From NCBI GenBank assembly GCA_016717725.1, contig JADKFA010000004.1, positions 124,001 through 188,000 of the forward strand: a DNA stretch of 64,000 bases, read 5' to 3'. Shown here piece after piece: positions 54,522 through 63,803 of this stretch. Position 1 is the first letter of the stretch. The number at the start of each line of letters is the position of its first letter. The notes under the pieces are model-generated. The model searched no databases. It was not told the origin of the DNA and was given only the letters and a program-made list of their open reading frames with translations. Origin of the DNA: Bacteroidota bacterium. Lineage in GTDB: Bacteria; Bacteroidota; Bacteroidia; AKYH767-A; OLB10. The position numbers were made by a program, and so were the translations under genes.

Positions 54522-54798
54522 TGATTTTAATTAGAATCAACATAAATGTTTTTTCATATTGAGGGTGTCCCTTTCGATTTTAACTTTCTGAACCTATATA
54601 AATCAAACATTGATCTAAGTAGGATTATTTAAAGGACCTCTTTACTTTAACGTTCAACTCGTTAAAATGATACTTCTTTTCGGAAATTTTTGAGTTAATC
54701 ACCTGAGATTATGTGACTTTAATGATAAATTAAAAATCCAACAGGCTCAAATCATTGAAAAATATTTTTCACTCTTCATCATTGGTTTCGAATCTTAT

Positions 54799-55254
54799 TC
54801 AAATAACACTTATGATTATGTATTCATGTGTATTTAGTTTAAAACGGTCGTCCTTTTTTTTACCATTTAATAATTCTTCAAGGGGAGATTGTATTGAGAG
54901 GAGCATTAAATCTCTTTGGGCTGTTTGGATTTTTCCAAATCCCACACTCAACAGAAAAATTCCTTTGTTTGTTTCTATCAAAGAGCCTATTTGGATTTTT
55001 TCTGAGGAACAGTCAAAATTAATTTTATCAAATCGCTCCTTCATCATCGTCAACTCCTGATATTGTTTATCTAGCTTCTCCTGCTCCAGATTCATCATGG
55101 CCCTCGATGTTTCATGCTTATCTCCTGCTGAGCTTTTTGACTCATTAGCTACGTCATGCTGGAGAGCCTTCACTTGTAAATCTATTTCTGCAATCCTCTC
55201 CTCCATCTGTTGGCGTAAAAAGCTTATTATCTGTTGTTTCTCTAACCTATTCAT
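54799..55254 (-). CDS. GreA/GreB-like protein (C-terminal domain type)
   Basis: The 151-residue protein begins with a coiled coil and has ANESKSSAGDKHETSRAMMNLEQE (about residues 36-59). This motif is seen in Bacteroidota proteins with GreA/GreB-type C-terminal domains, often misannotated as oxoacyl-ACP synthases. The second half reads SLIETNKGIFLLSVGFGKI, as in Gre-like folds. A role near RNA polymerase is suggested. Function is not settled. Confidence 0.7.
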   Translation of the reverse strand: MNRLEKQQIISFLRQQMEERIAEIDLQVKALQHDVANESKSSAGDKHETSRAMMNLEQEKLDKQYQELTMMKERFDKINFDCSSEKIQIGSLIETNKGIFLLSVGFGKIQTAQRDLMLLSIQSPLEELLNGKKKDDRFKLNTHEYIIISVI

Positions 55255-55354
55255 TGATCATTATTGCTCATGCAAAGCTAGGTTTTTTAATTTGTTGCGA
55301 GGGTTTTAATGAAAGAGTGGCGTCTAATACTTTTTACACCTAATTCCATCAAAC

Positions 55355-56743
55355 ATGAAAACAATAATTATGCTCATCGTTCTATTCTTTTCAGAGTGTT
55401 CCTTTGCGCAATCACCCAATATTACGTCGTGGCTACAGAATACATCGGGTAAAAAAGGAAGCCATTATGTTTCTGGAAATTCTGTTGCTATACAAGACAA
55501 TGATTCGGCCAATGTGCAGTCTGTTTATTACTCAACCAATTGGGTTTACATTCGCACCAAGGGAATCCCATCCTACACAACGGGACCTTTTTTAGATGGA
55601 AATCCATCTTTGGCAACCAACCAAAATGCTATCTTCAAAATTTCAAGAAATCCTATTCAAAATACGGGTACACCAACAGCTACAACTGCTGGAAATATAG
55701 GCATTTTTATTAATGGTGTTGCTCTATTCGATTATAGAGATGGGGTCTCGTGGAAAAATTCTACTAATTCCCTCGCTGGTGGACCATTGGGTGGAACAGG
55801 AGATAATGTGTGGAACAGAGATGCCATTGTAGCGGAGAAGAGTGGTTTCGATTGTTCAAAAGGACACCCTGCCATGGGTAATTACCATCATCATCAAAAT
55901 CCGAGCGCTTTTAAATTAGATCAAACCGTTATATCTACTGTATGTAATCTTTATAATGCAGATGGACTCTATGTAATTGACGATACCAAACATTCTCCGT
56001 TGCTTGGTTATGCCTATGATGGTTTTCCAATTTATGGTGCGTACGGATATTATAATACGAATGGTACAGGGGGAATCGTTCGAATGAAATCCAGTTTTCG
56101 ATTACGAAATATTTCAGTAAGAAATACATATTACACGGGGGCATCTGTTACTCCAGGACCTACTGTGAATGCAACATATACATTGGGATATTTCCGAGAA
56201 GATTATGAATTCGTTGCACCTACTACTCCGAACGGTTTAGATATTCATAATGGTCGATTTTGTGTTACACCAGAATATCCTGCTGGGATTTATGCATATT
56301 TCTGCACCGTGGATTCCAATTGGAACTCTGCTTATCCATATGCGGTAGGTCCCACCTTTTATGGAACGAAAACTACTACTAAAGTTACAAGCATCACTGA
56401 GTCGGTTACTGCCTATCCTGCCCCTTCAACATCCAATTTTCTGATGAGACTGTACATTGAAGGATTATATATTTCCGGAAATACGATGATATCTGCACTA
56501 GGAAATGCAAATGCCGACTCAGTAACAATTCAATTAAGAAGTACTATTTCTCCTTATACTTCGCTTTATTCAACATCGACAACAATTTCTACAGTCGGAT
56601 TAATAAATTTATCCTTGCCTTATTTATACTCTGGAAATAGCTATTATATTGTTGTAAGGCATCGAAATGCTATTGAAACATGGAGTAAAAAACCAGTTAC
56701 AATTACTTCTCTAAATAATACATATTATTTCGACCCCTATTAA
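55355..56743 (+). CDS. YHYH domain protein (second copy, no T9SS domain)
   Basis: The 462-residue protein has a signal peptide and a YHYH domain (about residues 20-350) with HPAMGNYHHHQNPSAF. It is clearly paralogous to the product of 12348-13724, with matching order of YAYDGFPIYGAYGY and GRFCVTPEYPAGIY. The C-terminal ~110 residues are a beta domain with a late IETWSKKPVTI segment, known from other Bacteroidota secreted proteins but unnamed here; no T9SS sorting domain is seen. The only plus-strand gene in this stretch, it neighbours the metal efflux operon. Confidence 0.88.
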   Translation: MKTIIMLIVLFFSECSFAQSPNITSWLQNTSGKKGSHYVSGNSVAIQDNDSANVQSVYYSTNWVYIRTKGIPSYTTGPFLDGNPSLATNQNAIFKISRNPIQNTGTPTATTAGNIGIFINGVALFDYRDGVSWKNSTNSLAGGPLGGTGDNVWNRDAIVAEKSGFDCSKGHPAMGNYHHHQNPSAFKLDQTVISTVCNLYNADGLYVIDDTKHSPLLGYAYDGFPIYGAYGYYNTNGTGGIVRMKSSFRLRNISVRNTYYTGASVTPGPTVNATYTLGYFREDYEFVAPTTPNGLDIHNGRFCVTPEYPAGIYAYFCTVDSNWNSAYPYAVGPTFYGTKTTTKVTSITESVTAYPAPSTSNFLMRLYIEGLYISGNTMISALGNANADSVTIQLRSTISPYTSLYSTSTTISTVGLINLSLPYLYSGNSYYIVVRHRNAIETWSKKPVTITSLNNTYYFDPY

Positions 56744-56838
56744 CAAATACATATAAAATGTAAAGAGAATCGATATTTCAATTGTTTTTCATTCTCTGGT
56801 TGTGAAAGAAAAATTTTTGTTTATTAATAGCAGAATCA

Positions 56839-57269
56839 TTAAGGGAATTTAGGTTGAAAATCCTGACTTAGAATTTCCATTTTCTCTTTATCGAGTGGTT
56901 TGTTTAAAAAACGATTTACAAAAGGATTTGAGCTTGCCCTATCGAAATCTTCCGCATCAAGCGATGTTGATAACATCACAATAGTACATTTAGATTTTGT
57001 AGTGTCGCTTAGTTTTTTAAATTCTTCCAAAAACCCAAATCCATCCATCTCTGGCATTCGAATATCAAGAAAAATAAATTGAGGCAATTCATTCGGGGTG
57101 CTTTCAAGAGTTTGAAGATAAATGAGTGCTTTGGTGGCAGATTCTTGCACAACAATTTCGTCAGCAAAATTATATTTTTGAAGCATTCGCTTTGCAACAT
57201 AACGATCTGTTTCACTATCGTCAATGACCAACACTTTTTTAAATATTTTTTCTCTTCGGCGCGTTCCAT
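56839..57269 (-). CDS. Response regulator receiver protein, with homopolymer frame break near start
   Basis: The main frame (start after 57235) has the receiver core: LVIDDSETD, FIFLDIRMPEMDGFGF (phospho-Asp in DIRMP) and STSLDAEDF, followed by NKPLDKEK. The true start is probably the ATG at 57267-57269. Restoring one base in the T6 run 57235-57240 gives MERAEEKKYLKKVLVIDDSE, a natural start. It is a stand-alone receiver of about 143 residues. Its start lies 8 nt after the kinase gene, so it is probably the partner of that kinase. Confidence 0.82.
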
Positions 57270-57276
57270 AAATCTT

Positions 57277-59721
57277 TTAATTATTAGGTATACTAATTTT
57301 AAATGTACTTCCTGTTCCTGGCGTAGATTCTAATTTTATTTCTCCGTGTAATTTTTCAACCGCCTCCTTCACAATATATAGTCCTAATCCAGAACCTAAT
57401 GAAGCTTCAGATACACGATAAAACATATCAAAAACTTTCGCTTGTGATTCGGCAGAAATGCCAATGCCGTTATCTTTAATTATTATTCCTGTTTCGGTAT
57501 CTGATGTATCTATTTTTATATTAACAAATGGGTTGGGGGTTTGTTCGTTTTGGTAACGAATAGCATTTGAAACTAAATTATTCAATATAATATTCAATCG
57601 ACTTTTGTCAGATAGCATTTTTGAATTTTCATTCACTTCTACTTGAATGTCTACAATTCTATTGAAGCCTCCCATGTATTTCAAATTTTGTGTAATATCG
57701 GAAAGCATTTCATTAAAGTCAATGGCTTCTTTTTTAATCTCTAGTCTTGCGTTTCTTGAATAATCTAAAATGTCTAAAATAAAGCCGTCTAATTTTTTAA
57801 TGCTATTCTTCAACATTTTCAGGTGCGTTAACATCATTTCGTCGGTGGTGTCATCTTCGCTGATCTCAATTACGCCTAACATCGAACTTAATGGTGCTCT
57901 TAAATCATGTGAAACACTATAAACAAATTTATCTAATTCAGAATTTGTTTTTTTCAATTCACTAATACTATTTTCCAATTCTTGCTCTGCCATTTTGCGG
58001 CCAGTAATATCTTGAACGGTTCCTAATAATCGCAATGGATATCCATTTTCATATCCGGTACATCGTCCAATTGTAAAAATATTTTTCACTCTGCCATCGG
58101 GCATTAATAACCTAGCTTCAAATTGATATCCTTTTTGCTCTTGGATAACATTCATAAAAGATTCGCTAACGATGGAACGATCTTCTGGATGAAAAAACAG
58201 TAATTGCTCGCTTACAGGAATATCAAAATCCTTTTCTTCTCTTTCCAATATTTTATAAAATTCATTGGAATGAGATGTTTTACCCGTCTTAAAATCTAAA
58301 ATCCAGGTACCCAGTTGTGCTACTTCTTGTGACTCTCTGAGTTGATCAATTTTAATTTCTAACTGTTCGTTCGCGGTGGCGGTTTGCGCTTCTGCTACTT
58401 CCCGTTCCGTAACATTTCTTAAAAAGGTTCTGACACCTATTACTTTGTTGTCTTTTATTTTAGGAACGGCACTACCTTCTAAAATTACTTTTTTATTCGA
58501 CTTGGTTATAAAAATCGTTTTGACATTATCACTTTTTTCTCCTCCTAATACTCGCTGGAAAGTCCCCATACATTTACTCAAATAATCTTCGCTAATGATA
58601 TCAAAAATTTTCATTTTACTGAGTTCTTCCTCTGTGAACTCCATCGTTTTTAACCAGGATGCATTTACAAAATCAAAAGTTCCATCTGTGTTTAAACTTT
58701 GAATTAAATCATTGCTTGACTGAATTATTTCTCTGAAATTTTCTTCGCTTTCACGCGTTCTTATTTCTGAATTTTTCTTTTCGGTGATGTCAATTCGAAT
58801 CGTTAGATATTGGTAGATTTCTCCAACGTCATTAATGAAAGGCACAATCGTTTGGTCCACCCAATAAATGGATCCGTCCTTTGCTTTTTTCCTTACTTCC
58901 CCTCGCCACACTTTTCCACTTTCTACTGTTTTATCTTGGTCTAAAATATTCTCATCCTCTTCCCCTTGATAGTTTATGCATTGATGAGGTTTCCCTATAA
59001 GTTCCTCTTTTGAATACTTTGAAATTTGGCAAAGATTCTCGTTTGCATAAGTGATAATTCCGTCACTATTTGTGATAGAAACAATAAGCGATTGATCGAG
59101 GGCTTTTCTGTAATCAGCAGTTTCTTTCTGGCTTTTTAGTAAGTGTTGTTCTGTTTTTATCCTTGAAGTAACATCCCGTAAATTACCTTCGTGATATAAA
59201 ATTTTTCCAGAATCGTCAGTGATGTATTGACCTCTATCTTCGACCCAAATTTCAGAGCCGTCTTTTCTTTTTAAACGAAAAACAGAAATTCCATCCTCCT
59301 CTACAGGATCTATTTCGCGTTCGCTTTCTTCAAAATATAAATCTTTTCTAATATCAATTGCGAATAACTCCTCTTTACTTTCGTAACCGAGCATCTTCAC
59401 TAGACTAGGATTAACATCAATGAATTTGCCTTCCACAGTACTTTTATAAATACCATCCGCCATTTTATCAAACAGCTCTTTGTATTTATTTTCAGTATTT
59501 GTTTTTTCGTTTGATAGATTTGCGACAGTTTGATTTAAATTTAAATTACTGTTTAACAGTCGTTCTTCTAGTTCTATTATTCTCGCTTCTAATCTATTCT
59601 GTGTCTCTAAAAACTCATCATATGTTTGGCTGATTGTATTAAATAATTCAGCATTCATCTTCTGATGATCGGGTTTATTAAAAAATGGTTCGCACTGTTT
59701 TACTAATTTCTGATTATACAT
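57277..59721 (-). CDS. PAS-domain sensor histidine kinase
   Basis: The 814-residue protein has several PAS/PAC modules (YKELFDKMADGIYKSTVEGKF, DYRKALDQSLIVSITNSDGII, REIIQSSNDLIQSLNTDGTF and a fourth with the DPAE-like region) linked by coiled coils. A HisKA dimerisation domain has the phospho-His in YSVSHDLRAPLSSMLG. The HATPase domain is shown by NNLVSNAIRYQNE, IIKDNGIGI, GSGLGLYIVKEAVEKLHG and GTGSTFKISIP. No membrane segment is seen, so it is probably cytoplasmic. It precedes the response regulator at 57269. Confidence 0.93.
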   Translation of the reverse strand: MYNQKLVKQCEPFFNKPDHQKMNAELFNTISQTYDEFLETQNRLEARIIELEERLLNSNLNLNQTVANLSNEKTNTENKYKELFDKMADGIYKSTVEGKFIDVNPSLVKMLGYESKEELFAIDIRKDLYFEESEREIDPVEEDGISVFRLKRKDGSEIWVEDRGQYITDDSGKILYHEGNLRDVTSRIKTEQHLLKSQKETADYRKALDQSLIVSITNSDGIITYANENLCQISKYSKEELIGKPHQCINYQGEEDENILDQDKTVESGKVWRGEVRKKAKDGSIYWVDQTIVPFINDVGEIYQYLTIRIDITEKKNSEIRTRESEENFREIIQSSNDLIQSLNTDGTFDFVNASWLKTMEFTEEELSKMKIFDIISEDYLSKCMGTFQRVLGGEKSDNVKTIFITKSNKKVILEGSAVPKIKDNKVIGVRTFLRNVTEREVAEAQTATANEQLEIKIDQLRESQEVAQLGTWILDFKTGKTSHSNEFYKILEREEKDFDIPVSEQLLFFHPEDRSIVSESFMNVIQEQKGYQFEARLLMPDGRVKNIFTIGRCTGYENGYPLRLLGTVQDITGRKMAEQELENSISELKKTNSELDKFVYSVSHDLRAPLSSMLGVIEISEDDTTDEMMLTHLKMLKNSIKKLDGFILDILDYSRNARLEIKKEAIDFNEMLSDITQNLKYMGGFNRIVDIQVEVNENSKMLSDKSRLNIILNNLVSNAIRYQNEQTPNPFVNIKIDTSDTETGIIIKDNGIGISAESQAKVFDMFYRVSEASLGSGLGLYIVKEAVEKLHGEIKLESTPGTGSTFKISIPNN

Positions 59722-60033
59722 TCTATTTGTTTACATAAACGAAAAGTTTAATTTTTATATAACTTATTGATTTTGTATGTGTTATTTCATTAAAAAATTT
59801 GATTTATAGCCGCGTCCATTTCAACTTAACGAATTTTAACTCATAAAGTTTCGTTTTTTCATACAACAATTAATAAATAATGTGTTGCTTTTTTACTTCC
59901 TATTATTAAAAAATAGCGTTGGGCTTTTAGCGTTTTTGAAAAATTAGTACAATTAAAAAGGTATGCGGTTTATTTATGTTTTCTTCTAGTCGAGTTTTTC
60001 AACAGTTCCATGAAAAACATCAATAAAAATATG
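59722..60033. other. Intergenic region without recognised features
   Basis: This ~310-bp AT-rich region lies between the sensor kinase start and the end of the YwqK-type gene. I see no promoter motif pair, RNA gene or hairpin of note. Confidence 0.5.
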
Positions 60034-61519
60034 CTACTTAACTTTCACCCCTTCCATCTTCCTCACTTCCCCGCGTTCGTAGGTGGTTGTTAAAAGTAGT
60101 TCTCCACTTTCGTCCCAAACTTTCCAATCACCTTCTTTTAAACCTAAACGATATTTTCTTTCTTCCTTGGTTTTCCATTATTAAAATAAAATTTGTGGAC
60201 ACCGTTTTCTAATCCTTCAAAATATTCTCCTTCAAAAGCTTTTTTACCATCCCCATAAAGTTGAATCCACATGCCATCTTGATTTCCTTCTACATAATTT
60301 CCTTCAGCAATGTATTCTCCATTCTTATACTTCCAATTCCCATCGCGCTTTCCATCTACCATATTACCTTGCGCAATTATATTTCCTTGTTCATCAAATT
60401 CTGAACTCGCACCATTCTCTGTACCTCCTGAATAATTTTCCTCACGCAACAATTTTGCATCCGGATAAAACCATTTCCAGTTTCCATCGGGTTTATTCTT
60501 TAAATAATTTCCTTGCTGCTGAATTTGCTTATTTGGATAATAAAAAATCCAAGGACCATCTCGTAATCCATCTTTAAAACTACCTTCCCATTTCGTATTT
60601 CCATCTTTATAAAAATACTTCCACTTTCCTTGTTGTCTACCTTTTGCATCTACCGTTCCGCCTTCTGCATACACTTTATCTTTTTCGTAAAGTTTACTGA
60701 TGGTAATATTTCCTTCTTTGTCAAACTCTCTGTAAACACCTTCTTTTACTCCATTGATGATATTCACAGAGCTTTTTGGTCGACCGTTATTATGGTAGTC
60801 GCGTTTAATGTCCAATTTAACATTCGCTAATTCATCTTGCACTAATTCTCCTCTCTTCCACACTTCCATTCTCAACACAATGCCATCTGGACTCAACCAT
60901 CGGAACACTCCATTCTTCATATCGTCTTTCCAAACTCCATCTTCTTTCACCACTCCAGATGGATAAAATTCTTTCCAGGCACCTTGTTTGAAACCAAACT
61001 TATCGTAACGATTTATTTTATCTTGTTTAACAAAAAATCCATTCTTATATGTAGTGAGTGTAATGATTCTTCCATCCTCTGAAAATTCCTTTGCAATGCC
61101 ATCTTCCAAACCTCCACTTAGTAAAATTGTTTTTTCTAAATATCCTTTCTCATGATAATAATGTGCAATACTATCTGTAATGCCATTCACCATCCAACGT
61201 TGAATATACACTTTACCGGTTGGAAAATAATCATACTGCCATCCACTCTTTATATTATTTCGGTAATTAATATCCGAAGTTTTTTTCCTTCTTCATTATA
61301 AAAACTCCATAAGCTATCGAGTTGTCCATTTACACGATTTCCTTCTGATTTAACATTCCCATTTTCATAATATGATTTCCAGTAACCATCCGGCTGTCCG
61401 TTTTTAAAATTACCTTCCGAACTTAATTTTCCACTGGCATAATAGTATTTCATCGGACCATCTACTTGTCCAAATACTACTGATGATAAAAGAAGAAGTA
61501 AAAATAATATTCTTTTCAT
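60034..61519 (-). pseudogene. YwqK-type/MORN-like repeat protein with two homopolymer frameshifts
   Basis: The start at 61519 opens a signal peptide (MKRILFLLLLLSSVVFG) and repeats of the YwqK type (YYENGNVKSEGN, DGYWKSYYENG). The frame breaks at a T7 run (61280-61286); one more base continues as TSDINYRNNIKSGWQYDYF. A second break lies at a T4 run (60154-60157), after which KYRLGLKEGDWKVWDESGEL would follow and end at 60034. Without both fixes the gene is split into 89- and 355-codon parts. The repeats resemble MORN-like modules. Its function, and any antitoxin role, is not known here. Confidence 0.8.
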
Positions 61520-62139
61520 AGAGAATGCTAATATACTAGTTCAACAATTAAGTAAGCAATACTAAATGTTAAATACTTTATGATTTTGATATTTACAGCT
61601 TGTTTAATATGTTGTTTAACACAAAGTACACTAAAAATCTAGATACAATTGTAATATAACCGTATATTATTCTATTATACCAATCATAAATATTAAATAG
61701 TGCAAATATTTATAATATTTTTTTTGCTAATAAGTTATTTTCGTTTTAACTGAATTTTATACAATACAGATGAGTGTGAAGTAGTTCACAACTTTTTGTA
61801 ATAAATATTTTAGTTTTTTAATTAATATTCTAGTTCTAAATTACTTGTTACTTTCTTTTGCGTGAAAAGAAAGTAACCAAAGAAAGCACGCCACCCAACA
61901 CCAACCAATTTTTGCGGTTTATGCTTTCTACTTTCTTTCGCAACCACTAAACAATCTTTTGTGCTATTTCTTTACTTCATCGGTTCAGCAAAAATCGGTT
62001 CGCACTGTTGCGTGGACGGCCTCCGCGCCGTTCCTGACAATATTACTGTTTATTAATATTTATTTCTCTAATTATGCTTCCTTTTAGGCTTAAATAATTT
62101 GATGACAGATAAAAGTAAACTTGTATTACACAATAAAAA
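61520..62139. other. Intergenic region with an inverted repeat
   Basis: No gene is supported. It holds a 13-bp perfect inverted repeat (61847-61877) and a higher-GC segment (61985-62040) that contrasts with the AT-rich surroundings. The DNA from 61847 to about 62040 looks like a non-coding repeat, though no second copy occurs in this window. Confidence 0.55.
61847..61877. repeat. 31-bp inverted repeat (hairpin)
   Basis: GTTACTTTCTTTT-GCGTG-AAAAGAAAGTAAC is a perfect 13-bp stem with a 5-nt loop, downstream of nadA on the minus strand. It could act as a terminator for nadA, but it ends in CCAAAG rather than a T run. Confidence 0.85.
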
Positions 62140-63135
62140 TTATGGCTTCGCACTAATTTCTAACATACGTTGAAGTGGTCTAAGTGCATCTTCAAACAAT
62201 AAAGGATCAATTTGCACTTCCGGTAGTTCGTGCTTCAAACATAAATATACTTTTTCAAGCGTATTTAATTTCATATGTGGACAATCATTGCATGCACAGT
62301 TATTATTTGGAGGTGCTGGAATAAATGTTTTAGAAGGAGATGATTTTTCCATCTGATGTAAAATTCCGCTCTCTGTAGCAACAATAAATGTTGTGGCGGG
62401 ATTTTCCTTCGTGAATTTTAATAGTCCTGTTGTAGAGCCTATATAGTCGGCTAACTTTAAAACGGGTTCTTCGCACTCGGGATGTGCAATAAAAAGCGCA
62501 TGAGGATGTAATGCTTTCAACTTGGTAATTTTCTCCAATGAAAAAATTTCATGCACCATGCATGCACCATCCCACAACAATAAATCACGACCTGTTTTTT
62601 TAGCAACCCAAGCCCCTAAATTTTTATCGGGAGCAAAGAGGATGGGTTTATCTTTTGGAACACTCTCCACCACTTTTATGGCATTGCTGGAAGTGCAAAT
62701 AATATCCGTTTGAGCTTTGATGGCTGCCGAGCAATTGATGTAACTGATCACCACATGGTCGGGATGGGCTTCTCTAAATTTTCTAAACTCATCGGGTGGA
62801 CAAGAGTCTGATAATGAACATCCCGCTCTAAAATCGGGCATTAAAACTTTCTTGGTTGGATTGAGCAACTTGGCAGTTTCCGCCATGAAATGAACTCCAG
62901 CAAAAACGATGATATCAGCCTGTGTCTTAGCCGCTTCCTGAGCTAAACCCAAACTGTCTCCTATGTAATCCGCAATATCCTGAATATCAGAATCCTGGTA
63001 GTAGTGCGCCAAAATCACCGCATTCTTCTCTATTTTCAGTAATTTAATGGCTTCGAAAAGGTCGAGGCGTGGGTCCACCGGCTCATTCACAAACCCTTGG
63101 GTATTTACTTCGGAAACGGTGTTAAAATTCGACAT
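62140..63135 (-). CDS. nadA: Quinolinate synthase
   Basis: The 331-residue protein matches NadA. It begins with the substrate-binding AVILAHYYQDSDIQDIADYIGDSLGLAQ (about residues 39-66). The likely Fe-S ligands are in CSLSDSCPPD, SSNAIKV-adjacent residues and the late NCACNDCPHMKLNTLEKV. It makes quinolinate from iminoaspartate and dihydroxyacetone phosphate in NAD synthesis. A TACTTTTG promoter motif lies 23 nt upstream. Confidence 0.95.
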   Translation of the reverse strand: MSNFNTVSEVNTQGFVNEPVDPRLDLFEAIKLLKIEKNAVILAHYYQDSDIQDIADYIGDSLGLAQEAAKTQADIIVFAGVHFMAETAKLLNPTKKVLMPDFRAGCSLSDSCPPDEFRKFREAHPDHVVISYINCSAAIKAQTDIICTSSNAIKVVESVPKDKPILFAPDKNLGAWVAKKTGRDLLLWDGACMVHEIFSLEKITKLKALHPHALFIAHPECEEPVLKLADYIGSTTGLLKFTKENPATTFIVATESGILHQMEKSSPSKTFIPAPPNNNCACNDCPHMKLNTLEKVYLCLKHELPEVQIDPLLFEDALRPLQRMLEISAKP

Positions 63136-63157
63136 GAGATTTACAGGATTACTTGGG

Positions 63158-63165
63158 CAAAAGTA
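63158..63165 (-). promoter_or_regulatory. -7 promoter motif (TACTTTTG, minus strand) of nadA
   Basis: On the minus strand it fits TAnnTTTG, 22 nt upstream of the nadA start. Confidence 0.5.
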
Positions 63166-63239
63166 CAGGGTAAAAACGGAAAAAAGGCGATTGTTATTAT
63201 TTAAAAACCACTTCTAAAAATTGTCGTAAAACCATCAAG

Positions 63240-63630
63240 CGTTTTAATCAACAGTATATATTATAATATATTTATTTAAATAATAATATATGTTAATAAT
63301 GTACTGTTCATAATGTGTATTCCTTTTTGTTAAAAGCATTGTTGAGTTCAGTTATTAGGCTTTATCCACAATTTTGTAAGATGAATTCACAGGGTAAATA
63401 ACTGATTTATAAATACACCTTGTAATTACTAACAGTTGTTAATAAAGGTTGATGTTTACTAATTGTGAATAGAAATAAGTTTATTTCCGTGTATAAGAAA
63501 GTTTATAAAGACTAGGAAAAAAGGAGGCTAATTTTTGGTTTATAAATACCCATGATTAAGCCATACTGGTTTATCATTTCCAAATAATCTTATAGAATAG
63601 ATATACACAGATTTTTGTGTTATGAACATA
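63240..63630. other. Candidate replication origin: DnaA-box cluster with AT-rich DNA
   Basis: TTATCCACA (63362-63370) matches the DnaA box exactly. One-mismatch boxes are at 63305-63313, 63437-63445, 63464-63472, 63488-63496, 63601-63609 and 63620-63628. A very AT-rich stretch (about 63249-63300) could serve as the unwinding element. Genes on both sides point away: nadA leftward, the RlmI-like gene rightward. There is no gene in this region. Most Bacteroidota origins I know of are not next to dnaA, so the lack of dnaA is not decisive. Confidence 0.5.
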
Positions 63631-63660
63631 GGTATGAACAGGTTTTTTTCGTTGATATGG

Positions 63661-63778
63661 TTTTTTGGTAGTTTAGAAATTAGGGATACTCGATACTCGA
63701 TTATAGATACTCGAGTATGGACATTTTATACTCTATTATGGTTTTTTCATCGAGCATCGAGCATCGAGCTTCCAGCAT
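63661..63778. repeat. Short CTCGA/GATACTCG and CATCGAG repeats
   Basis: Repeats of ATACTCGATACTCGATTATA and AGCATCGAGCATCGAGCTTC lie just before the methyltransferase gene. The element is short and non-coding. A role is unknown. Confidence 0.6.
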
Positions 63779-63790
63779 CTAAAAACAGAC

Positions 63791-63798
63791 TAACTTTG
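63791..63798 (+). promoter_or_regulatory. -7 promoter motif (TAACTTTG) of the RlmI-like gene
   Basis: It fits TAnnTTTG and lies only 5 nt before the ATG at 63804, so the transcript would be nearly leaderless. Confidence 0.55.
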
Positions 63799-63803
63799 TT
63801 CCG

